Positions 5,634-13,702 are shown, counted from the stretch's first letter. The stretch: 17,185 bases of DNA from an uncultured Clostridia bacterium (GCA_945834965.1 CAMAHZ010000007.1:1-17185); one strand, 5' to 3'. The notes: a model not told the origin generated them from the letters alone. Program-made: numbers and translations.

Positions 5634-6645
5634 TTTAAAGGTTTGCAAAAAACTTCACGTTTTCATTTTTATAAGCGTAATATTTATTGCCATCGGTATG
5701 GCGATAGGCACGGTTTGCCACTTCGTAGCTAACGGCTTTTTCAACTATGGCGGTGAGTTTGCTTCCTACAAGAGCATTACGGTTAGTTATTACTATTCCG
5801 AGCATAATGAAAATACCAACGTCGAGGAAATCTGCAAGTATGCGGTTGCAGGCGTAAACCCTGTTGAAGTAAGCTATGCAACGAATGAGTTGAGTGAAGA
5901 AATAGTTTACAAATTCTCAGCCACTACCGATAACGCAAAGCTTCAGGCAATTGTAGATGAAATCAATTCAAACTTTACGGGTTTAGAGAGCGGTGCAATC
6001 TTGCACGAAGGAGTTGTTAACGAAGGCGGCGCAAAGAATATAGTCTATGCGGCAATAGCACTTGCGTCTGCGGCGGCGTTCCAGTTCCTGTACTATATCA
6101 TTCGTTATAAACTTCGTGCGGCGTTCTCAGCGTTGCTCGCTTGCGTTCATAATCTCGGCGTTTATGCGGCTTTGCTCGCCGTAACGAGAATACCTGTCGG
6201 AACCGAAGCCGTTGCAATCGGTGCGGCAGTAGTGCTTATAACCATGATTTTGAGTGGCTTGTTCTTCGATAGAACGAGAAAGAATTTCAAGAACGAAAAG
6301 TTCGTAAAGACGGACAGGGTAGAAGTTGTCGAAACTTCCGCGTCGGAAATCCGCATTATCACCGTTACTGCGCTCGTTGCTCTTGCAATCGCAGCAGTCG
6401 TCTTAGGCGCATTTGCGGCTATTTCGGCTATGTATATCGGTGCGTACGCGCCTGCAATCGTTGCGCTTTTGGGCGTAATCGCTTGTTTCTACGGTTCGGT
6501 ATTCTTTACCCCTGCAGTTCACAGCGCGATTGACGTCTGCTGTGAAAAAGTTAAATCTTCTTCAAAGTCTTCTACACCCAAAAAGCAGAAGGCAACCGCA
6601 AAAGAAGAAAACGAAGTTAAAGAAAACGACGAAGTAAAAGAATAA
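5626..6645 (+). CDS. secF: SecF-like protein translocase subunit, degenerate proton-relay motif
   Basis: 339 aa, partner of SecD. Seen: helix 1 at about 11-33, an extracytoplasmic domain (about 34-135), five C-terminal helices (about 137-305) and a Lys/Glu-rich cytoplasmic tail (308-339). The GIDFxGG motif after helix 1 is degraded to GGEFASY. In the central motif, normally GYSxNDTVVxFDRIREN, only FDRTRKN (214-220) survives; the N-D pair is I208-L209. The Arg of the next helix, usually in SRTIxTS, is kept as R243, and the usual H-D at the end of the earlier helix is H175-N176. Initiation is probably coupled to secD through the ATGACTAA overlap. A very strong terminator follows. Without the secD neighbour this would be hard to name, so the family call is good and the mechanism uncertain. 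Confidence 0.86.
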   Translation: MTNLKVCKKLHVFIFISVIFIAIGMAIGTVCHFVANGFFNYGGEFASYKSITVSYYYSEHNENTNVEEICKYAVAGVNPVEVSYATNELSEEIVYKFSATTDNAKLQAIVDEINSNFTGLESGAILHEGVVNEGGAKNIVYAAIALASAAAFQFLYYIIRYKLRAAFSALLACVHNLGVYAALLAVTRIPVGTEAVAIGAAVVLITMILSGLFFDRTRKNFKNEKFVKTDRVEVVETSASEIRIITVTALVALAIAAVVLGAFAAISAMYIGAYAPAIVALLGVIACFYGSVFFTPAVHSAIDVCCEKVKSSSKSSTPKKQKATAKEENEVKENDEVKE

Positions 6646-6657
6646 GTATGTGTGAGG

Positions 6658-6692
6658 GGGCGGGATTTTTATCCCGCCCTTTTGTTATTTTT
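6658..6692 (+). terminator. Intrinsic terminator after secF
   Basis: A perfect 9-bp stem GGGCGGGAT (6658-6666) with ATCCCGCCC (6671-6679), TTTT loop, followed by TTTTGTTATTTTT. It is the clearest terminator in the window and separates the Sec unit from the recJ operon. Confidence 0.92.
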
Positions 6693-6706
6693 AGTTAACT
6701 CAAGGG

Positions 6707-6735
6707 TTGTTGCCCGAAAATCAGGGCAAAATAAT
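6707..6735 (+). promoter_or_regulatory. Possible recJ operon promoter with internal dyad
   Basis: TTGTTG (6707-6712), 17-nt spacer, AATAAT (6730-6735, five of six matches to TATAAT). The -35/spacer region contains an inverted repeat TTGCCC (6710-6715) and GGGCAA (6724-6729) with an 8-nt gap, which would suit a dimeric regulator or a small leader hairpin. The -35 is only a partial match, so this is tentative, but a promoter is needed after the preceding strong terminator. Confidence 0.35.
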
Positions 6736-6763
6736 TAAAAAATTATTAAAAGGAGGTGCCGAT

Positions 6764-9067
6764 ATGAAAAAGGTTGTCAACGAAAACGAGTTTTCTAAAG
6801 AGCAAATTGCCGAAATATCGGCGCTTGCTTCATCTTGCGGACTGTGCCGCCAGACGGTTGAGATTTTGTACGGCAGGGGTGTTGATACCGCCGACAAAAT
6901 TAAGGCGTATTTGTCCCCGTCGAAAGCTCAGTTTTTAAGCCCCTTCCTTATGAAGGGTATGAAAGAAGCCGTTTCGCTTTTAACCCTTGCAAGGGATGAA
7001 GGTTGGTCGGTAGTGGTCTTTGGCGATTACGATGCGGACGGCGTCTGCGCAACTACGATTATGTGCCGTGCGCTTGCCGATTTCGGCATAGACGCCTATG
7101 CGTATATTCCCGAGCGCAAGGACGGTTACGGTATGGGCGTGCAGTCAATAGACTATATTTTCGACGAGTACTGTCCACAGCTTATTATAACCGTTGACTG
7201 CGGCATATCCAACGCCAAAGAAGTTGAATACGTCAAAGAGCAGGGTGCGGAAATAATCGTAACCGACCACCACGAGCTTGCGGAAGTTTTGCCCGACTGT
7301 ATCTGTATCAACCCTAAAATTGCAGACGATTACCCCTACGACAACCTGTGCGGCGCAGGCGTTGCGTTTAAGGTTGCCTGTGCGTTAAACGGCAAAGACG
7401 CGTATAAATATCTCGACTTTGCGGCAATCGCTACGGTTGCAGACAGTGTTCCGCTCACGGGCGAAAATCGTTCAATCGTGGCAGAAGGCTTGAAACTTAT
7501 AAACACAAATCCCCGAAAAAACTATACGGGGTTCTATCGCCCCGGCGAAAAGGTAACGGCTCAAACGCTCGCCTTTTCGGTTGCGCCTAAGATAAACGCG
7601 GCTGGCAGAATGGGCGATGCGGCGGCGGCGCTTGCGCTCTTTTTATCCGATTCGGAAAAGGACATCTACGACAGTTCCGTCCGTCTTTCGGCGTATAATT
7701 CGGAAAGGCAGTCAAGCTGTGAAGAGCTGTATCTTTCCGCAAAACTCAAGCTTAAGAAAAAGGGTGCAGACGGCAGGGTAATCGTACTTTGGGACGAAAC
7801 GTGGAACGCAGGTTTCGTGGGTATTATCGCCGCCCGCCTTGCGGAAGAGTATTGCCGCCCGACCCTGCTTTTCGTCAAAAACGGCGGAATGCTTAAAGGT
7901 AGCGCACGAAGTATCGACGGCGTCAACGTGTTTGAAGCGTTAAAATCTTGCAGCTCGCTCATTGCCGAGTTCGGCGGACATTCTCAGGCGGCAGGCGTAA
8001 ACATTACCGAAGAGAATTTGCCCGAATTAGAAAGGCAGTTAAACGAGTATTTCCACGCAAATTATCCCGTTTCTGCATTTACGCCCACGTATTACGTAAA
8101 CGGCACTTTCTCCGGTCAGCCCGACAGGAAATTCATTTCCGAGTTAGAGCTGTTAGAACCCTGCGGCGTAGGCAACCGCAAGCCGCAGTTCGTTGCGCAA
8201 ATAGGCGCTTGCCAGACCCGTGCGTTAAAGTTCGGTTCGCCACATCTATCTATCAAGTGCGGCGGGTTGGATATGATTTGGTTTTCGGGTGCAAAAAACG
8301 AAAAGCTGTTAAAGAGCGCCGTACCCAAACAACTGATTTTTGAATACAACGTGTCTCTCTTTCACGGAAGAGAGCAGATACAAGGCTACTTAAAGGACGT
8401 AGTGTATATGCCCGAAAGTTGTGCTTTTGCAACCGAAGCCGTGAGCCTGAACGATATTCATTTACTTTCAATTCCCAAAGTCGACTGCGAAATCGAAAGC
8501 ATTTCGTTTGAAACTGCCCAGAATATTTTATCTACTTGCGGCGAATACGGCACTGCTTTTATTGCCTATAGCTACGAAACGGTCAGAAAGTTCAAACACG
8601 ACGGGATAGAAGTAAACGTATTCAATCTCTCGTCAGGCAGTCTTTCTGCGGTTATACTTTTATCGCCCTCCCAAACCTGCGATTTGTCGGCTTTTGAAAA
8701 CGTGGTCTTTTTAGACGACCCTATAAACGTTACCCTGCCTTCGCTAAGCGGTAAAAAGGTTAAAATTTGCAAAGACGTCAGCGGCGTAGAGCAGTTTAAG
8801 TGCTTAAGCAGTAACAGGGAAGAGTTGCTATCCGTTTTCAAGCAGATTAGTGCTAATTTATACAAAATTTCCGCAAGCAGTCCCGAAGAGCTCGTTTCAA
8901 ATTACGACTTCGGCGTAAGCATTAATCAAGCGTATTTTGCAATAAAGGTGTTTGAACAGCTTAAATTAATTTCGTTTGACGGCGGTAAACTAACCGTATT
9001 CAAGGGTGTGAAAACCCAGCTAAACTATTCCGATTTATATAATTTTATTTGTTCCTTGGCAGAGTGA
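6764..9067 (+). CDS. recJ: Single-stranded-DNA-specific 5'-3' exonuclease RecJ, long form
   Basis: 767 aa. RecJ degrades single-stranded DNA 5' to 3' in recombination and mismatch or base-excision repair, with Mn/Mg at a DHH-phosphoesterase site. Seen: motif I DYDADG (D88, D90, D92), motif II VDCG (D145), motif III DHH (168-170), motif IV around D227 in TVADSVPL, and the DHHA1 motif GGHSQAAG at 404-411. An OB-like region follows (about 425-545), then about 220 residues with no motif I recognise. E. coli RecJ is about 577 aa; Bacillus RecJ is similarly extended, so the length is normal for Bacillota. The start is the ATG at 6764 because AAGGAGG (6750-6756) lies 7 nt before it; the frame is open further upstream to a TTG at 6707 with no such site. 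rel begins 2 nt after the stop. Confidence 0.95.
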   Translation: MKKVVNENEFSKEQIAEISALASSCGLCRQTVEILYGRGVDTADKIKAYLSPSKAQFLSPFLMKGMKEAVSLLTLARDEGWSVVVFGDYDADGVCATTIMCRALADFGIDAYAYIPERKDGYGMGVQSIDYIFDEYCPQLIITVDCGISNAKEVEYVKEQGAEIIVTDHHELAEVLPDCICINPKIADDYPYDNLCGAGVAFKVACALNGKDAYKYLDFAAIATVADSVPLTGENRSIVAEGLKLINTNPRKNYTGFYRPGEKVTAQTLAFSVAPKINAAGRMGDAAAALALFLSDSEKDIYDSSVRLSAYNSERQSSCEELYLSAKLKLKKKGADGRVIVLWDETWNAGFVGIIAARLAEEYCRPTLLFVKNGGMLKGSARSIDGVNVFEALKSCSSLIAEFGGHSQAAGVNITEENLPELERQLNEYFHANYPVSAFTPTYYVNGTFSGQPDRKFISELELLEPCGVGNRKPQFVAQIGACQTRALKFGSPHLSIKCGGLDMIWFSGAKNEKLLKSAVPKQLIFEYNVSLFHGREQIQGYLKDVVYMPESCAFATEAVSLNDIHLLSIPKVDCEIESISFETAQNILSTCGEYGTAFIAYSYETVRKFKHDGIEVNVFNLSSGSLSAVILLSPSQTCDLSAFENVVFLDDPINVTLPSLSGKKVKICKDVSGVEQFKCLSSNREELLSVFKQISANLYKISASSPEELVSNYDFGVSINQAYFAIKVFEQLKLISFDGGKLTVFKGVKTQLNYSDLYNFICSLAE

Positions 9068-9069
9068 AT

Positions 9070-11205
9070 ATGAGAACTGTAATCGATAAAATTAACGACA
9101 ACTATACAGACGAAGAGCACGAGTTTTTAATCAAGGCTTATCGCTACGCCGAAAAGATGCATGAAAATCAAAAACGTGCGTCGGGCGAGCCCTACTTTAC
9201 GCACCCTTGCGCGGTGGCTGAAATACTCATTGACTTGGGCTTAGACGCACCCACCGTTGCGGCGGCGTTTTTGCACGACGTGATTGAAGACACGCCTGCC
9301 ACGCCCGACGATATTAAAAGGGAATTCGGCGAAGAAGTCTATCATTTGGTAGACGGCGTGACCAAGCTCGATAAAATCAAGTTTCAATCGCACGAAGAAG
9401 AGGACGCAGAAAACTTTAGAAAAATATTCGTTGCAATGGCAAAGGACGTAAGGGTAATCATCATTAAGCTTGCGGACAGATTGCACAATATGCGCTCATT
9501 AAACTACCTTTCAAACGAAAGACAACAGCGCATCGCAAGGGAAACTTTGGATATCTTTACGCCCCTTGCAGGCAGGCTCGGTATTTCACAGGTCAAGTGC
9601 GAGCTTGAAGATTTGTGCTTGAAATATCTCGACCCCGAAGCGTACGAATACCTTGTAACCAACATTCACCAGAAGTTGGAACAAAGACAGCAGTTTGTCG
9701 ATACCGTGGTAACTCAGCTTAAAAGAATGCTTGAAGAGCACGGCATTTCAGGCGACGTCGTGGGCAGACCCAAGCACTTCTATTCCATCTACAGAAAGAT
9801 GAAAAACAAGGGCTTGACCTTAGACCAGATTTACGACTTGACCGCAGTTAGGGTTATCGTAAATAAGATTGAAGAGTGTTATGAAGTGCTTGGCATAATT
9901 CACAAGCAGTGGAAGCCCGTACCCGGCAGGATAAAGGACTATATTGCAACGCCTAAACGCAATATGTATCAATCCCTTCATACTACCGTAGTAACCGACT
10001 TCGGTCAGTATTTCGAAATTCAGATAAGAACGGTAGAAATGCATAAGATGGCTGAATACGGTATCGCCGCCCACTGGAAATATAAGGAACAAAAGACTTC
10101 AAGCGAAACGTCTTTCGACCAGCGCTTAAGTTGGATTCGCGACGTTATGGACTGGCAGGGCAGCCTTGATACTTCCAAGGAATTCGTAGACTCGTTGAAA
10201 AACGATTTGTACTCTTCCGAGCTGTTAGTCTTTACCCCGCACGGCAAGGTTATTTCCCTACCTATAGAAGCAACGCCCGTAGATTTTGCGTATGCAATTC
10301 ACTCGGAAGTGGGCAACAAGTGCGTGGGCGCTAAAGTAAACGGCAAAATAGTGCCGTTAAACAGCACGCTTAAAACTGCCGACGTGGTAGAAATTTTGAC
10401 TTCGCCCAACTCAAAAGGACCTTCCTGGGACTGGCTTAAGTTCGTCAAGTCGGGTTCGGCTAAGGCAAAGATAAGGCAGTTCTTTAAGCACGCAATGAAG
10501 GAAGAGAACGTCAAGACGGGTAGGTCCATGCTCGAAGCCGAAGCTAAACGCCGCGGCTATACGCTTGGCGACCTTCTCACCGACGAGTCCTTTGCAAAGC
10601 TGTCCGAAAAACTCGTATTTGCATCCGTAGACGAGATGATGGCGTCGGTTGGCTACGGCGCAGTCAGCGTAAACCAGATAATCTATAAGCTTATTGACTT
10701 CTACCGCAGGGAACAGCCTATGCAGCTTCCTGCAAACGAAGTCGAAAAATTAAAGCATACCCCTGCAGGCAGCGTATCCGTAAAGGGTATGGAAGGGCTT
10801 TTGGTTAAGTTTGCTCATTGCTGTAACCCCGTGCCCGGCGACCCTATCGTCGGATTCGTGTCAAGGGGTAGGGGCGTTATCGTTCACCGTAAGGACTGCC
10901 CTAATTTAAAGGACTACGAAGCGGACAGAATTCAACCTGCTAAGTGGACGGGCGAAGTTGAAAACGGCTTCCTTGCAGGTATCAAAATTTTAGCTACCGA
11001 CGACGCCGGCTTAACGGCTTTCGTCACGGCGGAAATTTCCGCAATGCGCCTTTATATGACGCAGATTAACGGCAGAATAGGCAAGGACGGCAAGGCTGTA
11101 TTTGAAATAATGGTTAAGCTTAACAAGCTTTCCGACCTTGATTTGCTCATCAAACACCTTAAAAAGGATAACCGAATAATCGACGTATTCAGGACGACTA
11201 ATTAA
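9070..11205 (+). CDS. rel: Bifunctional (p)ppGpp synthetase/hydrolase, Rel type
   Basis: 711 aa, full-length RSH enzyme that makes and degrades the stringent-response alarmone (p)ppGpp. Hydrolase domain intact: H45, H69-D70 (HDVIEDT) and D136 (ADRLHNMR), matching the Rel of Streptococcus at a constant offset. Synthetase domain intact: YSIYRKMK, D256 in IYDLTAVR, the RIKD sequence at 287-290 (RXKD type, typical of bifunctional enzymes rather than RelA), and EIQIRT (E316). The regulatory half has a TGS domain (about 385-445), a helical region, the Cys-containing HCCNPVPGDPIVGF motif and a C-terminal ACT domain. The ATG is 2 nt after the recJ stop and only a weak purine stretch precedes it, so initiation is probably coupled; a GTG at 9064 is an alternative. 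Often called relA in Bacillota. Confidence 0.95.
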   Translation: MRTVIDKINDNYTDEEHEFLIKAYRYAEKMHENQKRASGEPYFTHPCAVAEILIDLGLDAPTVAAAFLHDVIEDTPATPDDIKREFGEEVYHLVDGVTKLDKIKFQSHEEEDAENFRKIFVAMAKDVRVIIIKLADRLHNMRSLNYLSNERQQRIARETLDIFTPLAGRLGISQVKCELEDLCLKYLDPEAYEYLVTNIHQKLEQRQQFVDTVVTQLKRMLEEHGISGDVVGRPKHFYSIYRKMKNKGLTLDQIYDLTAVRVIVNKIEECYEVLGIIHKQWKPVPGRIKDYIATPKRNMYQSLHTTVVTDFGQYFEIQIRTVEMHKMAEYGIAAHWKYKEQKTSSETSFDQRLSWIRDVMDWQGSLDTSKEFVDSLKNDLYSSELLVFTPHGKVISLPIEATPVDFAYAIHSEVGNKCVGAKVNGKIVPLNSTLKTADVVEILTSPNSKGPSWDWLKFVKSGSAKAKIRQFFKHAMKEENVKTGRSMLEAEAKRRGYTLGDLLTDESFAKLSEKLVFASVDEMMASVGYGAVSVNQIIYKLIDFYRREQPMQLPANEVEKLKHTPAGSVSVKGMEGLLVKFAHCCNPVPGDPIVGFVSRGRGVIVHRKDCPNLKDYEADRIQPAKWTGEVENGFLAGIKILATDDAGLTAFVTAEISAMRLYMTQINGRIGKDGKAVFEIMVKLNKLSDLDLLIKHLKKDNRIIDVFRTTN

Positions 11206-11810
11206 TGAAAGTCACAAAAATTTATCCCGTCGGCTTTGCAAGCAACAGCTACGCAGTGACCGCCGACGGTAAAAACTGCATATTAATCGATTGCGCCCAG
11301 CCAAGGGTGTACGAAAAGTGCTTAGAATTAGGTTTAACGCCTAAAGCGGTGCTATTAACGCACGCCCATCTCGACCATATAGGCGGTTGCGGCACGCTTT
11401 ATGAAAACGGTGCGGACGTCTATTGCGGTAAAGATGAAGAAGGGCTTATCTACTCTCTCGGCTACAGGCAGATTTTCGAAGGGGAAACCATTCCCGAATT
11501 TAAAATAAAATCGACTTTTTCAGACGGAGACGAGATAGAGCTTTACGGCTTAAAAATCAAGGTGATTGCAACCCCGGGTCATACCGCAGGCGGCGTAAGC
11601 TATCTTATAGGCGATTGCCTTTTCACGGGCGATACTCTCTTTTTTGAAAGCGTAGGGCGTTGGGATTTTTATACGGGCGACGGCAAAGTCTTGTATTCGT
11701 CGGTTAAAAAGCTCTTTTTATTAGACGGCGATTATAAAGTTTATTCGGGTCACGGCGAAGATACTTCTCTATCTCACGAGCGCCGTTTTAATCCATACGT
11801 AAGGGTTTAA
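11205..11810 (+). CDS. MBL-fold metallo-hydrolase, glyoxalase II-like
   Basis: 201 aa, one metallo-beta-lactamase domain with all metal ligands: H53-x-H55-x-D57-H58 in THAHLDHIGG, H126 in TPGHTAGG, D143 in FTGDTLF, and H183 in YSGHGEDT. The layout is that of small hydroxyacylglutathione hydrolase-like proteins of the YqgX/YcbL kind. It lacks the C-terminal helical domain that forms the glutathione site in true glyoxalase II, so the substrate is probably a different thioester or unknown. The ATG overlaps the rel stop by 1 bp (TAATG), implying translational coupling. In Clostridia a gene like this is commonly found between rel and hemZ, as here. Fold is certain, substrate not. Confidence 0.9.
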   Translation: MKVTKIYPVGFASNSYAVTADGKNCILIDCAQPRVYEKCLELGLTPKAVLLTHAHLDHIGGCGTLYENGADVYCGKDEEGLIYSLGYRQIFEGETIPEFKIKSTFSDGDEIELYGLKIKVIATPGHTAGGVSYLIGDCLFTGDTLFFESVGRWDFYTGDGKVLYSSVKKLFLLDGDYKVYSGHGEDTSLSHERRFNPYVRV

Positions 11811-11812
11811 TT

Positions 11813-13186
11813 ATGTTTGAATATTACAACTGTGAATGGCTTTTGCCCGAAATTATGGACGTTGTCCGCCTGTTTAATGCGCAAGACGAGACGTTCGGAC
11901 ATCACTTTGAATACTCCGCCGGCAACTATTTTAACTGTATAGAGTACGGCGGAAATTTTTACGATTATAAAAATACCGTCTTTACCGAAGACGAGATAGA
12001 GTTCAAACGCTATGCAAAGCGCTTTGCAAAGCTCGCTTTTTATAACCTTTTATCCAACGCTAAAGGCGTAAAAATGCCCTACGGCGCGCTCACGGGTATT
12101 CGCCCGACCAAGCTTGCGTATATGGAAAAAGAAGCCGGCAGGGACTTTAAACAGCTGTTTGACGAGTGCGGCGTGGATAGTCAAAATACAGCCCACGTCG
12201 AAAGGATATTACAGGTTCAAAAGCCCTATTACGAAAATAAGGGCGGTCAGGATTTATTCGTATCTTTGCCGTTCTGCCCGACCAAGTGCGAGTATTGTTC
12301 GTTTATAACCGCACCCATTTCGGCGACTAAAAAGTACTTAGACGACTACGTGTCATGCGTTGAAAAGGAGCTTAATTCAATTGAGCCGATACTTGATAAT
12401 ATCAAGAGTATTTATATCGGCGGCGGCACGCCTTTTGCGGTAGAAGAAAGGCATTTGGGGCGCATATATGCCGCAATTAACGCACTTTCGCTGCCCAAAT
12501 GCGAATACACGGTAGAAGCCGGTAGACCCGATACTTTTACCGAAGAAAAACTAAAACTTTCCAAAGATTTCGGCGTTACGAGAATATGTATCAATCCACA
12601 ATCTTTCAAGGACGAAACGCTTATAAAGATAGGTCGTAAGCATACTTCGGCAGATATTTATAAAGCGTTCGATATGTCGGCAAAGTACGGCTTTGACGTC
12701 AACGTCGATTTAATCGCAGGGCTTGCTGACGAAACGATAGAAGATTTTGCCCTTTCGCTTAAAAAGGCAATCGAGCTTGACCCTGCAAATATAACCGTGC
12801 ATACGCTCTCGCTTAAAGCAGGTGCAAAATTAAAGGAGAATTGCGACAGGCTTTACGTCGACGGGATAGGGGAGATGATAAAGCTTTCCCGTCAGATGTT
12901 AACTCAGGCAGGCTATCGCCCGTATTATATGTACCGCCAAAAATATCAGGCAGGCGGCTGGGAAAACTGCGGTTGGGCAAAGCCTGAAAAAGAGTGCGTC
13001 TATAATATAGACGTTATGGAAGAAATCGCCGACAACGTGGCGGTAGGCGCAAACGCCATTTCCAAAAAGCTGTTCGACGGCGGCGAGAGATTAGAGCGGT
13101 GCGCATCGCCTAAAGACATTCCCACTTATATACAAAAAGTCGATAAAATTATCGCAGATAGAAATAAATTATTTGGTAAAGATTAA
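11813..13186 (+). CDS. hemZ: HemZ-type radical SAM coproporphyrinogen dehydrogenase family protein
   Basis: 457 aa. It belongs to the HemN/HemZ/HemW radical SAM group. Seen: an N-terminal domain specific to HemZ with GIRPTK at 95-100, the SAM cluster motif C155-x3-C159-x2-C162 in FCPTKCEYCSF, YIGGGTPF at 201-208, and a C-terminal part with YYMYRQKYQAGGWENCGWA, a HemZ-typical segment. HemZ was named as an oxygen-independent coproporphyrinogen III oxidase in Bacillus; in many anaerobes no haem pathway is evident and the true substrate is unclear. No other haem gene is in this window. The ATG lies 2 nt after the upstream stop, with AAGGG 7 nt before it inside the upstream gene's end. It is the last gene of the recJ-rel-MBL-hemZ run; the rpsO promoter follows. 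Confidence 0.9.
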   Translation: MFEYYNCEWLLPEIMDVVRLFNAQDETFGHHFEYSAGNYFNCIEYGGNFYDYKNTVFTEDEIEFKRYAKRFAKLAFYNLLSNAKGVKMPYGALTGIRPTKLAYMEKEAGRDFKQLFDECGVDSQNTAHVERILQVQKPYYENKGGQDLFVSLPFCPTKCEYCSFITAPISATKKYLDDYVSCVEKELNSIEPILDNIKSIYIGGGTPFAVEERHLGRIYAAINALSLPKCEYTVEAGRPDTFTEEKLKLSKDFGVTRICINPQSFKDETLIKIGRKHTSADIYKAFDMSAKYGFDVNVDLIAGLADETIEDFALSLKKAIELDPANITVHTLSLKAGAKLKENCDRLYVDGIGEMIKLSRQMLTQAGYRPYYMYRQKYQAGGWENCGWAKPEKECVYNIDVMEEIADNVAVGANAISKKLFDGGERLERCASPKDIPTYIQKVDKIIADRNKLFGKD

Positions 13187-13196
13187 CGGCTATAAA

Positions 13197-13222
13197 AAAG
13201 TATCGTACTTTAAATTTTTCTT
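13197..13222 (+). terminator. Weak AT-rich terminator candidate after hemZ
   Basis: AAAGTA (13197-13202) and TACTTT (13206-13211) form a 6-bp stem with a TCG loop, followed by AAATTTTTCTTT. It lies inside a wider inverted repeat, TTAACGG (13183-13189) and CCGTTAA (13234-13240), which includes the hemZ stop codon. The stem is weak, so termination would be partial at best. Confidence 0.28.
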
Positions 13223-13245
13223 TATCAAAAACACCGTTAAATCAG

Positions 13246-13274
13246 TTGCCATTTATAATAGTATGTGTTAAAAT
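13246..13274 (+). promoter_or_regulatory. Extended -10 promoter of rpsO
   Basis: TTGCCA (13246-13251), 17-nt spacer ending in TGT, then TAAAAT (13269-13274): a good -35, an extended -10 and a good -10. The predicted transcript start is near 13281, immediately before the structured leader. A second TATAAT at 13254-13259 lacks a matching -35. Confidence 0.65.
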
Positions 13275-13284
13275 ATCTTCGTTA

Positions 13285-13330
13285 CGGCTACAAAGCGGTG
13301 CGAATACTCTACGCCCGACTTTGTTGACCG
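13285..13330 (+). promoter_or_regulatory. Structured 5' leader of rpsO, possible S15 autoregulatory element
   Basis: Nested stems: CGG (13285-13287) with CCG (13328-13330); ACAAAG (13290-13295) with CTTTGT (13319-13324); GG-U-GCG (13297-13302, one bulged base) with CGCCC (13312-13316), closed by a 9-nt loop AATACTCTA. It ends 20 nt before the ribosome binding site GGAGG (13350-13354). An alternative pairing of GCGGT (13295-13299) with ACCGC (13327-13331) would compete and could form a pseudoknot with the ACAAAG stem. S15 represses its own mRNA through leader structures in several bacteria, so this is the likely role; I have not matched it to a named leader family. Confidence 0.5.
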
Positions 13331-13364
13331 CAAATAAATATTTCCATATGGAGGATAAATTAAA

Positions 13365-13619
13365 ATGGAAAAGCAGGAAATCATTGCAAAATACGCAACT
13401 AAGGAAGGTGACACCGGTTCACCCGAAGTGCAGATTGCACTTTTAACCGAAAGAATCAATCACCTTAACGAGCATCTTAAGACTCACATTCACGACAACC
13501 ACTCTCGTCGCGGACTTTTAAAGATGGTTGGTCGCCGCAGAGGTCTTTTGGACTATCTCAAGGATAAGGATATCGAAAGATATCGTGCGATAGTCGCTGC
13601 TCTCGGTTTGAGAAAGTAA
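13365..13619 (+). CDS. rpsO: Small ribosomal subunit protein S15 (uS15)
   Basis: 84 aa, slightly shorter than the usual 88-89. S15 binds the central domain of 16S rRNA early in 30S assembly and contributes to the intersubunit bridge. The conserved core is intact: DTGSPEVQIALLTERINHL in the first half, HxxDNHSRRGLLKMVGRRRGLLDYL in the middle (rRNA-binding) and the YRAIVAALGLRK end. GGAGG lies 10 nt before the ATG. It has its own promoter and a structured leader, and precedes pnp as in most bacteria. Confidence 0.97.
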   Translation: MEKQEIIAKYATKEGDTGSPEVQIALLTERINHLNEHLKTHIHDNHSRRGLLKMVGRRRGLLDYLKDKDIERYRAIVAALGLRK

Positions 13620-13621
13620 TT

Positions 13622-13668
13622 AAAAAAAGGGCGGGCAGGCGTTTTATAAGCTTTGTGCGCCTTTTTTT
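13622..13668 (+). terminator. Terminator/attenuator between rpsO and pnp
   Basis: A7 plus GGGCG (13622-13633) pairs with CGCC plus T7 (13659-13668) with one bulged G, and a shorter AGGCG/CGCCT pairing is also possible. A T7 tract ends the structure. The A-tract on the other side would make it work on both strands. Some read-through to pnp is likely. Confidence 0.6.
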
Positions 13669-13702
13669 CTATTTTAACGTGCAAACTATTTTAAACGTGC
13701 AA
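13669..13702 (+). repeat. Tandem 17-nt direct repeat upstream of pnp
   Basis: CTATTTTAACGTGCAAA (13669-13685) is followed immediately by CTATTTTAAACGTGCAA (13686-13702): two copies of CTATTTTA(A)ACGTGCAA differing by a single inserted A. They lie directly after the rpsO terminator, in the region where a pnp promoter or regulator site would be expected. Confidence 0.7.

Noticed and set aside
7948..8343. 131-codon + strand frame inside recJ
   Set aside because: Arg-rich out-of-frame shadow of a gene with all RecJ motifs intact; no start signal.
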